A DNA stretch of 45,884 bases from Deltaproteobacteria bacterium (GTDB lineage Bacteria; Desulfobacterota; SM23-61). A program made the translations under genes and the position numbers. Under the pieces are notes generated by a model. It saw nothing but the letters and a program-made list of their open reading frames with translations, was not told where the DNA came from and did not search any database. Below, one piece after another: positions 16,935 to 25,715 of this stretch (position 1 is its first letter; every line of letters starts with the position of its first letter). The DNA lies in the NCBI GenBank assembly GCA_016875165.1, contig VGSF01000031.1:1-45884 (forward strand), in the 5' to 3' direction.

Positions 16935-16948
16935 TACCGGTAGGTAAG
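16933..16948. promoter_or_regulatory. Palindromic operator, probable TetR-family autoregulation site
   Basis: CTTACCGGTAGGTAAG has six-base inverted arms (CTTACC / GGTAAG) around GGTA. It overlaps the last bases of the -10 box and the likely transcription start, the usual place for self-repression by a TetR-family regulator encoded immediately downstream. Confidence 0.7.
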
Positions 16949-16993
16949 CAATAATCTCAGATACCAAGCTGCAGAATCAAGAGGGAGAAAGAA

Positions 16994-17629
16994 ATGGCCG
17001 GAACGGGGAAACAAGAATTATCTTTAGATAGGACCGTCCGCCAAAAACTCCTTAAGGGAGCTATGGAATTGTTTGCCCGCAAAGGTTATGCGGCCACCAC
17101 GGTCCGGGAAATTGTGGCCTCAGGCGGGGTGAGCAAGCCGGTCCTTTATTATTATTTTAAGAGTAAGGAAGGCATCTACCTGGAGCAGATGCGGGAAGCC
17201 TTTGCCAAGATGGATGAGCTTCTCGAATCATCTCTGCGGTATCAGGGAAGCGCCATCCAAAAAATGCTGCGCCTATGCGATCGGGCCTATTCCCTGTTCA
17301 TGGAAAATATCAAAGTGGTGCGGGTTATGTACGCCATCTATTATGGACCGCCCCAGGGAGCCCCTTTTTTTGATTTTGACGCTTATCACCTTAAGTTTCA
17401 ACAGGCGATTCAACGGCTGGTGGAAGAAGGAATCCGCCAGGGGGAATTCCGCAGGGGAAAGGCCGAAGATATGACCTGGGCCATCCTCGGGGCTTTGAAC
17501 GTGGCCATTGAAGTGCATCTCGGGCATCCGGAAATGAGTCTGGGCCGCAAAGGCCTGGCCCGGGTTCTTAAAGTCATTTTTCAGGGAATATGGGCCAGGA
17601 AAGAAACGGAAAAGGGAGCAAGAAAATGA
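16994..17629 (+). CDS. TetR/AcrR-family transcriptional regulator
   Basis: 211 residues. The N-terminal helix-turn-helix is clear at about residues 25-60 (MELFARKGYAATTVREIV followed by VSKPVLYYYFKSKEG), and the ligand domain is helical and divergent. It should repress the efflux genes that follow and itself by binding the palindrome at 16933-16948, and release DNA when a toxic ligand binds. The stop codon overlaps the adaptor start (ATGA at 17626-17629), so regulator and pump are one operon. Confidence 0.92.
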   Translation: MAGTGKQELSLDRTVRQKLLKGAMELFARKGYAATTVREIVASGGVSKPVLYYYFKSKEGIYLEQMREAFAKMDELLESSLRYQGSAIQKMLRLCDRAYSLFMENIKVVRVMYAIYYGPPQGAPFFDFDAYHLKFQQAIQRLVEEGIRQGEFRRGKAEDMTWAILGALNVAIEVHLGHPEMSLGRKGLARVLKVIFQGIWARKETEKGARK

Positions 17630-18789
17630 AAAAGGGATTCATACTCAAGGCCGTTCTTTTTGCTCTTGGGATGGGCATCGCTGGCTGTCAGGCAACGGGA
17701 GAAGATAAGAAGCCAAATGAAAAAGTTGCCGAGCGCCCGGCGGTGGCCGTGGAGGTTACCAGAGTTACCGTATCCAGCTTCACGGAGGGAATTGACGTCG
17801 TGGGAACCCTCGCGGCTAAATTTGGAGCCGATGTCAAGTCCGAATACACTGGAACCGTAACCGAGGTTTACGTCACCGAATGGGTCCGGGTGGAAAAGGA
17901 CGCCCCTCTGGCCAAGCTGGACACTCGAGAAGCGGATCTGGTTCTGAAAAAAACTAAGACCGCGATAGAGATTGCCAAAGCAAATCTTATGCAGGCAGAG
18001 GTGGCCGCGAACAGGGCCAGCCGGGAATACGAACGGGCCCTCAAGCTTAAAGAAGTAGGACTCATCACCCAGCAAAACCTGGATGATGCCTTAACGGAAA
18101 GAGAGGCGGCCATGGTTCGGATCTCCGCTGCTAAAGCCCAGATTCAAGCGGCAGAAGATGATGTTCAGCATGCCCAAACCCGACTTTCCAAGGCCATCAT
18201 CCGCTCGCCGCGGGGAGGCGTAGTTTCCTGGCGGAATGTCAACGTGGGAGACTATGTCGGGGAAATGGGCGCCAAGCCGATGTTCCGGATTGTGGATAAC
18301 CTGGTGCTGGAACTTACGGTGACCGTTCCTTCCAGTGAAATGGGGGCCATACGCGTGGGGCAGCCCCTTACTTTTTCCACGGATGCCATTCCGGGGAAGA
18401 CTTTCACGGGAAAAGTCATGTTCATCAACCCGACCGTAAATGAAGCGGATCGATCGGTGAGGGTGGTGGCTGAGGTTGAAAACACCTCCGAGCAGCTAAA
18501 GGGAGGCCTTTTCGTTAAAGGCCAGATCTTGACCGGAAAAAGGACCGGAGTCATCAAAACCCCCCGCATCGCCCTACTTACCTGGGATGTGGCTGCCGCC
18601 AAAGCAGAGATTTTCGTGGTGCATGAAAACATCGCCCACCGCCGGACCGTCCGCACCGGAAATATTTCAGGCGATCAGGTGGAAATTATTTCCGGTTTGG
18701 CTTCCGGGCAACTGGTGATTACCCGCGGAGGGTTCAACGTCAAAGACGGGGATAAAGTTAATGTAACACGGGTCAACGGAGAAAAGTAG
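17626..18789 (+). CDS. RND efflux periplasmic adaptor (membrane fusion lipoprotein)
   Basis: 387 residues. The N-terminus is a lipoprotein signal with lipobox IAGC (C21). It has the order expected for HlyD/AcrA-type adaptors: a beta-barrel/lipoyl segment (VVGTLAAKFGADVKSEYTG), a long coiled-coil hairpin at about 110-190 rich in Ala/Glu/Lys, the second lipoyl half (IIRSPRGGVVSWRNVNVGD) and the barrel domain. The ATG at 17626 is chosen over one at 17590 because it begins the signal peptide and overlaps the tetR stop. It links the inner-membrane pump to the outer-membrane channel encoded next. Confidence 0.92.
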   Translation: MKKGFILKAVLFALGMGIAGCQATGEDKKPNEKVAERPAVAVEVTRVTVSSFTEGIDVVGTLAAKFGADVKSEYTGTVTEVYVTEWVRVEKDAPLAKLDTREADLVLKKTKTAIEIAKANLMQAEVAANRASREYERALKLKEVGLITQQNLDDALTEREAAMVRISAAKAQIQAAEDDVQHAQTRLSKAIIRSPRGGVVSWRNVNVGDYVGEMGAKPMFRIVDNLVLELTVTVPSSEMGAIRVGQPLTFSTDAIPGKTFTGKVMFINPTVNEADRSVRVVAEVENTSEQLKGGLFVKGQILTGKRTGVIKTPRIALLTWDVAAAKAEIFVVHENIAHRRTVRTGNISGDQVEIISGLASGQLVITRGGFNVKDGDKVNVTRVNGEK

Positions 18790-18790
18790 A

Positions 18791-21700
18791 ATGTTGCTTT
18801 CGAATCTATCCATCAAAAGGCCGATATTCGCGACGGTAATGATGCTGGTCCTGGTTACCCTGGGGATCTTCTCCTACCGCAAGCTGGCCATCGATATGTT
18901 TCCCGACGTGGAAATCCCCGTTGTCTCGGTGGTCACCAAGTTTCCGGGCTCCTCCCCCGAGACCGTGGAACGAGAGGTGAGTAAGCGCATCGAGGAGGTG
19001 GTCAACTCCATCGCCGGCGTCAAGCACGTCATGTCCACCTCCCGGGAGAGCGTCTCCAATGTGGTGCTCATGTTCAATTTGGAAGTCAGGGTCAATGACG
19101 CCGCCCAGGAAGTAAGGGCCAAGGTGGGCGCCATCCGGGGGATTCTGCCCCAGGGGATCGAGGAGCCCATCGTCCAGAAGCTGGATTTTTCCGCCTTCCC
19201 CATCGCCTCCCTGGCCGTGCGCTCGGAGAAATTCTCCCCCCGGGACCTGACGACCCTGGTGGAAAAGAAAGTCAAAAGACGCTTTGAAAACATCTCCGGA
19301 GTGGGCAAGGTTGACCTGGTCGGCCCCTCCAAGCGGGAAGTCAACGTGAATATCGACCCGCTCCGCCTGGAAGCCCTGGGCATGGGGATAGACGAAGTGA
19401 TTGCCGGTTTGCAGTCGGAGAACGTCAACACCCCGCTCGGACGGCTGAACCGGGGGGGAACCGAATACTCGTTGCGGATTGCGGGAAAACCCGATGCCGT
19501 GGAACAGTTCAAGACCATGGTGATCGCCCAGCGGGGAGGCCGTCCGATTACCCTGGCGGAAGTGGCCCAAATAAAGGACGGCATCGAGGAACAACGGTCT
19601 CTGGCCCTGGTGAACAGTATCCCGGCCATCGGCCTGGACATTTTAAAACAGTCAGGCGCCAACACGGTAGGGTTGGTTGACCTGGTGAAGAAGGAGATCG
19701 AGGTTATCCAGAAAGAGCTTCCTCCCGGGACCACCATCGAACTGGTCCGGGACGCCTCGATCATGATCCGCGACTCGGTGCGGGATGTGAAAGAGACCTT
19801 GATTCTCGGCGGGATCCTGACCATCCTCATTGTCTTCTGCTTCCTCAATTCCTGGCGCTCCACGGTCATCACCGGTCTCACCCTGCCCATTTCGGTTATC
19901 GCCTCCTTTACGGTCATGTATTTCTTGGGGATGACCTTGAACGTCCTCACTCTGATGGCCCTTTCTCTGGCCATCGGGATGCTCATCGATGACGCGATCG
20001 TGGTGCGGGAAAACATCGTGCGCCATCTCGAGCGCGGGGAGGATCATTTCACGGCTGCGCGGGAAGGAACGAGCGAAATCGGACTGGCCGTGCTGGCCAC
20101 GACCCTGTCGGTTATCGCAGTATTCATTCCCGTGGCCTATATGCAAGGAATCGTAGGGCGGTTTTTCTACCAGTTTGGGATTACGGTAGCTTTTGCCGTC
20201 CTGGTCTCGCTTTTTGTCTCCTTTACGCTGGATCCTATGCTTTCTTCGCGCTGGGTGGATCCGGATATTGACCGCAAAGGGAAACGGCATTTTCTCGCCC
20301 GCATCCTTGACCACTTCAATCATTGGTTTGACCGGACAGCGGATGGATACCGGAAGGTGATCGGCTGGGCCCTGGATCATCGGATGATCGTCCTCTTGGT
20401 GGCTACGATTGCTTTCTTCGCTGGCCTGGGTGTTTTTAACGTTCTGCAAACGGAGTTTTTCCCCAAATACGACCAGGGAGAATTTCAGGTGAACTTCAAA
20501 AGCGCTCCCAATGCCTCCATGGAAGAGACCAAGAGTCGATTGGCCGCAGTCCAGGGGGTGTTGAAGGAGATCCCCGAAGTGAAACATACCTACGCCACCA
20601 TCGGCGCTGGAGATACAGGAACCGTCCGCGACGCCATAGTGTTTGTCAAACTCAAAGAGCGGAAGGAGCGCAAGCGCAACCAGGAAGAAATTCAGCAGGA
20701 TCTTAGGCGGAGCCTTGAGAAAATCCCGGGCATTCTTCCGGCCATCATGGAAGCGGGGAGGATGGACAATCAGAAACCCTTAGTAGTCAATGTCCGCGGC
20801 GAAGATATTACTTTGCTGAAGAAATACGCGGCGGTATTGAAGGACGAGATCTACAAAATCCCGGGAATCGTCGACCTGGAAGTAACCCTGGAGCAAGACA
20901 TCCCGGAATTCCGCTTGCTCGTGGACCGGGAACGGGCCGTGGACGCCGGGGTAATGACCGGAGATATCGTCCGGACCGTGGGAGCGCTGGTGGGCGGGCA
21001 GGCCGTCACCACGTATGAAGATGAGGATGGAGACGCGGTAAACGTGCGGGTGCGCTTGCCGCTGGCCCTCCGGCAAGATCCGACCCAGGTTGCCAAATTA
21101 CGCTTGGCTGTCCCCAAACCCAATGCCTTTCCCGCGCTGGTCCCGCTGGGAAATGTGGTCAACTATGGAATGAGCACAACGCCGTCGGAAATTAACCGGC
21201 AGGACCTGACTCGCCAGGTGGTGATTACGGCTAATCTCGATGACCTTCCTCTGGGAACGGCCGTAAAAAAAGTACAGGAAGCGGCGCAGCATCTCACCAT
21301 GGCTCCGGGGTACCGAATCGTTTTTTCCGGCGAGGCCGAGGACATGGCCGAATCCTTTGGTTACATGGCCGAAGCTCTGATCCTGGCCGTCATATTCGTG
21401 TACCTCATCCTGGCCGCCCAATTCGAATCTTTCATCGACCCCCTGGCCATTATGTTCTCTCTTCCCCTGTCAATTGTGGGCATGGCCGGTATGCTCTTTT
21501 TCACCCGGGGGACCATCAACATCATGTCTCTCATCGGGCTCATCATGCTCATGGGCCTGGTCACCAAGAACGCCATCCTGCTGGTGGATTTTACCAAGAC
21601 CCTTCGCCGGAGAGGGATGATCCGGAGGGAAGCCTTGATTACCGCAGGGCGAACGAGATTGCGGCCCATTCTGATGACCACGCTGGCCATGATCTTCGGG

Positions 21701-21892
21701 ATGCTCCCCTTGGCCCTGGCTCTCGGCCAGGGGGCGGAGATGCGCGCGCCCATGGCCAGGGCCGTTATCGGGGGATTAATCACTTCTACCTTATTGACCT
21801 TGCTGGTTGTTCCCGTTGTGTACACCGTACTTGATGATATCGGCGGATGGATCCGCCGCAAGTGGGAAGGAAAAAAGGAGGTGCAGGTTTGA
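18791..21892 (+). CDS. RND-family inner-membrane efflux pump (HAE1 type)
   Basis: 1033 residues, the usual size. The opening LLSNLSIKRPIFATVMMLV is the first helix; twelve helices and two large periplasmic loops follow. The proton-relay aspartates lie in TM4 (LAIGMLIDDAIVVRENI), and the second half repeats the fold (MGLVTKNAILLVDFTK). It belongs to the hydrophobe/amphiphile efflux group that exports drugs, solvents or bile-like compounds by proton antiport. It starts two bases after the adaptor stop. The TolC-like gene overlaps its end. Confidence 0.95.
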   Translation: MLLSNLSIKRPIFATVMMLVLVTLGIFSYRKLAIDMFPDVEIPVVSVVTKFPGSSPETVEREVSKRIEEVVNSIAGVKHVMSTSRESVSNVVLMFNLEVRVNDAAQEVRAKVGAIRGILPQGIEEPIVQKLDFSAFPIASLAVRSEKFSPRDLTTLVEKKVKRRFENISGVGKVDLVGPSKREVNVNIDPLRLEALGMGIDEVIAGLQSENVNTPLGRLNRGGTEYSLRIAGKPDAVEQFKTMVIAQRGGRPITLAEVAQIKDGIEEQRSLALVNSIPAIGLDILKQSGANTVGLVDLVKKEIEVIQKELPPGTTIELVRDASIMIRDSVRDVKETLILGGILTILIVFCFLNSWRSTVITGLTLPISVIASFTVMYFLGMTLNVLTLMALSLAIGMLIDDAIVVRENIVRHLERGEDHFTAAREGTSEIGLAVLATTLSVIAVFIPVAYMQGIVGRFFYQFGITVAFAVLVSLFVSFTLDPMLSSRWVDPDIDRKGKRHFLARILDHFNHWFDRTADGYRKVIGWALDHRMIVLLVATIAFFAGLGVFNVLQTEFFPKYDQGEFQVNFKSAPNASMEETKSRLAAVQGVLKEIPEVKHTYATIGAGDTGTVRDAIVFVKLKERKERKRNQEEIQQDLRRSLEKIPGILPAIMEAGRMDNQKPLVVNVRGEDITLLKKYAAVLKDEIYKIPGIVDLEVTLEQDIPEFRLLVDRERAVDAGVMTGDIVRTVGALVGGQAVTTYEDEDGDAVNVRVRLPLALRQDPTQVAKLRLAVPKPNAFPALVPLGNVVNYGMSTTPSEINRQDLTRQVVITANLDDLPLGTAVKKVQEAAQHLTMAPGYRIVFSGEAEDMAESFGYMAEALILAVIFVYLILAAQFESFIDPLAIMFSLPLSIVGMAGMLFFTRGTINIMSLIGLIMLMGLVTKNAILLVDFTKTLRRRGMIRREALITAGRTRLRPILMTTLAMIFGMLPLALALGQGAEMRAPMARAVIGGLITSTLLTLLVVPVVYTVLDDIGGWIRRKWEGKKEVQV

Positions 21893-23220
21893 GGAAAAGC
21901 CTTTTTTGGATGACGATTATTTTACTGGCCGGATGGACTGGAATTTTTTCAACCCCAGGAGCCTGGGGGGCAGATAAAAGAATAAATGTGCTGACCCTGG
22001 AGGATGCCCTGGGCATCGCCCTGGAGAAAAATAAGGACATCCAGAAAGCGCGAGAGTATAAGAACTCTGTGGAAGGGCGTTACATTGAAGAGCGTTCGGC
22101 AGCCTTTCCCCAGCTCCAGATAACCGGGAGCGTTTCCCGCAGTCGTGACGAAAGCCAGAAAGTCTATGGCCGTATGTTTCCCCTGGAGAGCGAGAGCCGG
22201 TCGGCTGAGGTTGGCCTTTCCCAGGCCCTTTACACCTTCGGCAGGGTCGGAGCGGCTATCCGGGCAGCCAAGGGCGGCCTGGCCACGGCAGAGGACCAAA
22301 TGCGCATCTTCCGGCAAGCGGTGATACGCGACGTTTCTTCTTCCTTCTATGATATCCTCTTGGCCCGGGAGCTCCATGGCTTGGCTGTTCAGACCCTGGA
22401 GCAGAAAGTTCGCCACCTGGACGAAGCGCGCAGGAAACATGCTGCCGGCGTGGCCACCGAATACGATGTCCTGGCCGCGGAGGTGGCGGTCCAGAATGCC
22501 AGACCAGAGGTCATCCGCAAAGAATCTCTTGTTCGTCTTTCCCGGGAAAAGCTGAAATTTTTGTTGGGTATGAATGGGCAGGAAGTGGATGTTCAGGGAA
22601 CCCTTGAAGCCGGGCTGGCGGCCCCTCCCCGGTACGAAGAAGCGGTGCAGGCCGCCTGGAAGAACCGGCCTGAGCTCTCCGACCTGAACAAGAGGGTGGA
22701 GATAGCCAAGGAACTGGTAACGATTTACGGCGCGGGTGATAAACCGCGCGTGGATTTCAGAGGGGGGTATGGCTGGCGCGAACAGATCATGGGGGCAGAT
22801 AAGGAAAACGGCCAGGTATGGACCGCCGGGATACATTTAACTTTCCCTTTCTTTGACGGACTTCGAACCCGGGGGAAGGTAGCCCAGGCCAGGAGTGAGG
22901 TCGCCTCCCTTAAGATTGATGAAGCCAGAACAAGAGACTCCATTTCCCTGCAGGTGAGCGAGGCCGTGAGCGCTTGTCTGGAGGCGGGGGAGATTGTGAT
23001 AGCCATCTCCGGCACGGTTAAACAAGCCGAGCGGCTTCTTTTCATGGCCGAAAAAGGTTATGAGTACGGCGTCAAGACCAAGCTCGATGTGGATGATGCG
23101 GAACTGAACCTAACATTAGCCAAGGGAAACCTGGCCCGGGCCAAACGCGATTATCTGGTGGCCGTGGTAACTTTTGATTGGGTGAAAGGAATGCTCGGAG
23201 AAAAAGTTCGGAGTGATTAG
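21889..23220 (+). CDS. TolC-family outer-membrane efflux channel
   Basis: 443 residues counted from a TTG at 21889 that overlaps the pump stop (TTGA) and is preceded by AAAAAAGGAGGTG. From that start there is a proper signal peptide (RKSLFWMTIILLAG ... APGAWGA-like cleavage region ending GAWGAD). The rest has the two repeated TolC halves: LTLEDALGIALEKNKDI at the start, long helices, SQALYTFGRVGAAIRAAKG, and FFDGLRTRGKVAQARSEV in the second half. An ATG at 21847 lies inside the pump gene and would bury the signal peptide. Confidence 0.92.
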   Translation: MRKSLFWMTIILLAGWTGIFSTPGAWGADKRINVLTLEDALGIALEKNKDIQKAREYKNSVEGRYIEERSAAFPQLQITGSVSRSRDESQKVYGRMFPLESESRSAEVGLSQALYTFGRVGAAIRAAKGGLATAEDQMRIFRQAVIRDVSSSFYDILLARELHGLAVQTLEQKVRHLDEARRKHAAGVATEYDVLAAEVAVQNARPEVIRKESLVRLSREKLKFLLGMNGQEVDVQGTLEAGLAAPPRYEEAVQAAWKNRPELSDLNKRVEIAKELVTIYGAGDKPRVDFRGGYGWREQIMGADKENGQVWTAGIHLTFPFFDGLRTRGKVAQARSEVASLKIDEARTRDSISLQVSEAVSACLEAGEIVIAISGTVKQAERLLFMAEKGYEYGVKTKLDVDDAELNLTLAKGNLARAKRDYLVAVVTFDWVKGMLGEKVRSD

Positions 23221-23342
23221 TTATTAGTTAGGAGCAAAATGATTTCGGAGGGAAGAAGTAAAGCGATTGCGCGAGATATAGGGGCGTGGTATATAGGGTA
23301 TCCGAGGAATCGGGGAATTTTTAAGCAAAGGGAGGAGGCGCG

Positions 23343-24872
23343 ATGAAAGGAAAAATTCGGTGGGCCTTATGGTTTTCTTGGGTATTAATTTTCCTTCTTT
23401 GGTTCTCGCCGGCCCAGGGCGAAGGGGCCAAGAAGGTCATTTTCCTCATCGGTGACGGCATGGGGCCTCAATCCGTGGGCCTGGCCATCTATTTTAATCG
23501 CTTCATGAACGGCCCGGATAAACCCTTGCACATGGAACGTCTGATGGCTGCCGGCAATACCGGTTACTGTCTGACCGATCAATACGGCACCGTGACCACG
23601 GATTCAGCTTCGGCAGCCACAGCTTTGGCTTCCGGAGTGAAGACGCGGGATGCCATGATCGGCAAGGACCACGAAGGAAGGCCGATGAAGACCATCATTG
23701 ACATCGCCCATCAACTCGGGAAATCAACCGGCCTGATTAGCGATACGCGCATCACTCATGCCACCCCTGCGGGTTTCTATGCCCAGGTGCTCCACCGGGA
23801 CATGGAGAACGAGATCGCGGCCCAGCTTGTGGAGCGGGGCGACGTGACCATTGCTTTCTCCGGCGGAGCGCAGCATTTCATCCCGGCGGAGGTGAAAGTC
23901 GAAGAGCATCCTGACCTGAAAGGAATCGCCCGAGCGGCCGGTTTAGGGAGTTCAAGAAGAAAAGATAATCGGGACTTAATCTCCGAAGCCAGGAAAAAGG
24001 GATATGCCCTTGTGGTCAATGATCAGGAACTTTCTGCCCTGAAGGTGAAGGAAACAGAGAAGGCCCTTGGTTTGTTTTCAGCCTCGGGATTCCCCTCGGC
24101 CATCGACCGGCAACCCCACCATAAAACCGGAGTTCCTACCCTGACCCAGATGACTGAGATGGCCCTTCAGATTCTGAACAAAAATCCCAAGGGCTTCTTC
24201 TTAATGGTGGAAGGCGGGCAGATCGATTGGGCGGAGCATGCCAACGATGTGGCCGGCGTTCTCCATGAAATGCTGGAATTTGATAAAGCCATCGGGGCAG
24301 CCATGGCCTTTGCCCGAGAAAATCCGGACACGCTGATTGTGGTTACCGCAGATCATGACACAGGGGGATTGGCCATCGCCTACAGCAACTATAAGCTCCC
24401 TGCGCCCATCCGTTTAGCCAGCGGGGAAACCTGGAAGACCAAGTTTAACTTCGGCGACAAGATGATCTTCGAGAAAATGGCCGGCCAGAAAAAATCTTTT
24501 CAAAAAATGCTCCGGGACAGCAAAGGAGATCCGGCAGCCTTGAAAAAAGAAGTAGAGGCCAACACCGCTTTTTCCATAACCGAGGAACAAGCCGCTGCCA
24601 TTCTGGCCAGAGATCCAAAGACAGGTAATCCGGAGACCAAAGAATATACGGAGTTTTATGTTTATGGCCTGAATACCAGCATGCCCTTAATGGGGCGCCT
24701 GTTCGGGAAAGAAATGAACACGGCGTGGGCCGTGGGCACGCATACCCATACACCGGTGATGGTCTTCGGAAAGGGCCCGGGGGCGGACAAGTTTCGGGGC
24801 CTCCTGGACAACACCGACATTCCCAGGATCGTCGCCCGGGAATGGGGGTCTTCCCTGCCGGCGCGGAAGTAA
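23343..24872 (+). CDS. phoA: Alkaline phosphatase (PhoA-type), exported
   Basis: 509 residues with an N-terminal signal peptide ending near FSPAQGEG. Family signatures: FLIGDGMG (metal aspartate D38), TTDSASAATALASG with the phosphorylated serine S88, EGGQIDWAEHAND (D295, H299), TADHDTGG (D337, H338) and GTHTHTPV near the end, the third zinc histidine. It hydrolyses phosphate monoesters in the periplasm. GGGAGGAGG lies at 23331-23339. The 122-bp spacer from the TolC gene shows no terminator. No PHO-box-like direct repeats were recognised upstream, so phosphate control is not shown. Confidence 0.93.
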   Translation: MKGKIRWALWFSWVLIFLLWFSPAQGEGAKKVIFLIGDGMGPQSVGLAIYFNRFMNGPDKPLHMERLMAAGNTGYCLTDQYGTVTTDSASAATALASGVKTRDAMIGKDHEGRPMKTIIDIAHQLGKSTGLISDTRITHATPAGFYAQVLHRDMENEIAAQLVERGDVTIAFSGGAQHFIPAEVKVEEHPDLKGIARAAGLGSSRRKDNRDLISEARKKGYALVVNDQELSALKVKETEKALGLFSASGFPSAIDRQPHHKTGVPTLTQMTEMALQILNKNPKGFFLMVEGGQIDWAEHANDVAGVLHEMLEFDKAIGAAMAFARENPDTLIVVTADHDTGGLAIAYSNYKLPAPIRLASGETWKTKFNFGDKMIFEKMAGQKKSFQKMLRDSKGDPAALKKEVEANTAFSITEEQAAAILARDPKTGNPETKEYTEFYVYGLNTSMPLMGRLFGKEMNTAWAVGTHTHTPVMVFGKGPGADKFRGLLDNTDIPRIVAREWGSSLPARK

Positions 24873-24889
24873 AGAAAAAAAAGGTTCAA

Positions 24890-24908
24890 GGATTCCAGAC
24901 GAGAACTA
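24890..24908. repeat. Isolated end of a family-C repeat
   Basis: Read on the complementary strand, the 19 bases are TAGTTCTCGTCTGGAATCC, agreeing at 16 of 19 positions with the family-C end at 4362. No partner end is visible, because the element starting at 24917 follows eight bases later. It may be a relic; a chance match is possible. Confidence 0.4.
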
Positions 24909-24916
24909 ATTATTTT

Positions 24917-25183
24917 GTAACACTTTAGCCCTTTGAAGAGAGGTGGGGCGTAAGGGCAGAGGGATCCATGGTCCGGGGGCCTGGGCGGCCCGCTTGGGAT
25001 CATAAGGCGCTGCTTTCTTCGCGGGTGGGGCGCGGAAAACGCCCCCCGCCTCCTCCGGCGGAAACGAGCGGGGTTCTTCGTGGCCAAGCGGAAACCCGGC
25101 CGATGCTTCCGGCGCGTTCCACCCAGGCCCCCGAACCTCAACAAAGGTGGTCAAACCACTTTTTCAAACCGCTAAATTGATAC
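24917..25183 (+). mobile_element. Structured MITE-like element, copy 1 (family A)
   Basis: 267 bp. It begins GTAACACTTTAGC and ends GCTAAATTGATAC, giving imperfect terminal inverted repeats of about 25 bp. The eight bases before it (24909-24916) and after it (25184-25191) are both ATTATTTT, a perfect target-site duplication. The interior pairs 24970-24985 with 25122-25137 (15 of 16) and has a central GGGGCG/CGCCCC hairpin. No transposase is encoded. Ends starting GTAA with 8-bp duplications are known features of IS66-family transposition. Confidence 0.85.
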
Positions 25184-25297
25184 ATTATTTTTAAATTTTG
25201 GCTTGGGATTTTGATCTTTAATTTTTGATATACTATCTCTGCGTTCTCGGCGATCTCTGCGGTAAATAATTTTTAGGCAATTACAAAGGAGGGCGGG
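25184..25297 (+). promoter_or_regulatory. Leader with possible extended -10 promoter for the small lipoprotein gene
   Basis: TGATATACT (25226-25234) is an extended -10 box of the TGnTATACT form; a good -35 at the right distance is not visible. It is followed by CTCTGCGTTCTCGGCGATCTCTGCGG, split here as CTCTGCGTTCTCGG and CGATCTCTGCGG, words common between genes in environmental genomes. A strong ribosome site (AAAGGAGGGCGGG) ends the region. Confidence 0.4.
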
Positions 25298-25714
25298 ATG
25301 AATTATTTGAAGAAAGGACTGGGATTAGTTTTGATAGCTTCCATGTTAATAGGGAATAGTGGTTGCGCTGTATTCTTTGCCGCCGGGGCAGGGGTCGGAG
25401 TGGGCATAGGGGCTGCTGAATATATCCGCGGCGAGCTGAAGCAAGCCTATGCTGCTCCAATGGAAAAAGCCTGGAATGCCTCTCTAGCAACGGTGGAAGA
25501 GTTGAAGATGAAGGCTACGGAGAAAGCTATCGACAATCTGGATCAGAACCGGGTGATCAAGGGAGTGACCGAAGAGGGAAAGGATTTTCAGATTGCTCTG
25601 GAGGCTTTGGCCAAGGACGTCACCGAGGTAAAAATACGCATCGGAATTTTCGGAGACGAGGCATATTCCAAAAAAATTCAGGAAGGGATTGCCAAAAATC
25701 TTACAAATAAATAA
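25298..25714 (+). CDS. DUF3568-like small lipoprotein
   Basis: 138 residues with a lipoprotein signal (lipobox GNSGC, C23) followed by AVFFAAGAGVGVGIGAAEY, a Gly/Ala-rich stretch typical of DUF3568 proteins. The rest alternates helical segments ending in DVTEVKIRIGIFGDEAYSKKI, matching the family's C-terminal strand-turn (VKIRVGxxGDexxS). Function is unknown; members are outer-membrane or periplasmic lipoproteins common in Desulfobacterota. It stands alone between two copies of the same mobile element. Confidence 0.8.
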   Translation: MNYLKKGLGLVLIASMLIGNSGCAVFFAAGAGVGVGIGAAEYIRGELKQAYAAPMEKAWNASLATVEELKMKATEKAIDNLDQNRVIKGVTEEGKDFQIALEALAKDVTEVKIRIGIFGDEAYSKKIQEGIAKNLTNK

Positions 25715-25715
25715 A

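Noticed and set aside
18874..20016. 380-residue minus-strand open frame opposite the RND pump
   Set aside because: Low-complexity Ser/Arg/Thr composition typical of an antisense shadow of a G/C-rich membrane-protein gene.
24906..25180. Open frames on both strands inside the family-A element, with similar peptides in other copies (for example ETRPMLPARS / ETQPMLPARS)
   Set aside because: The similarity follows from DNA identity. Indels between copies (267, 275 and 268 bp) break the frames, starts differ, no ribosome sites are present, and the conserved signal is base pairing rather than codon pattern.
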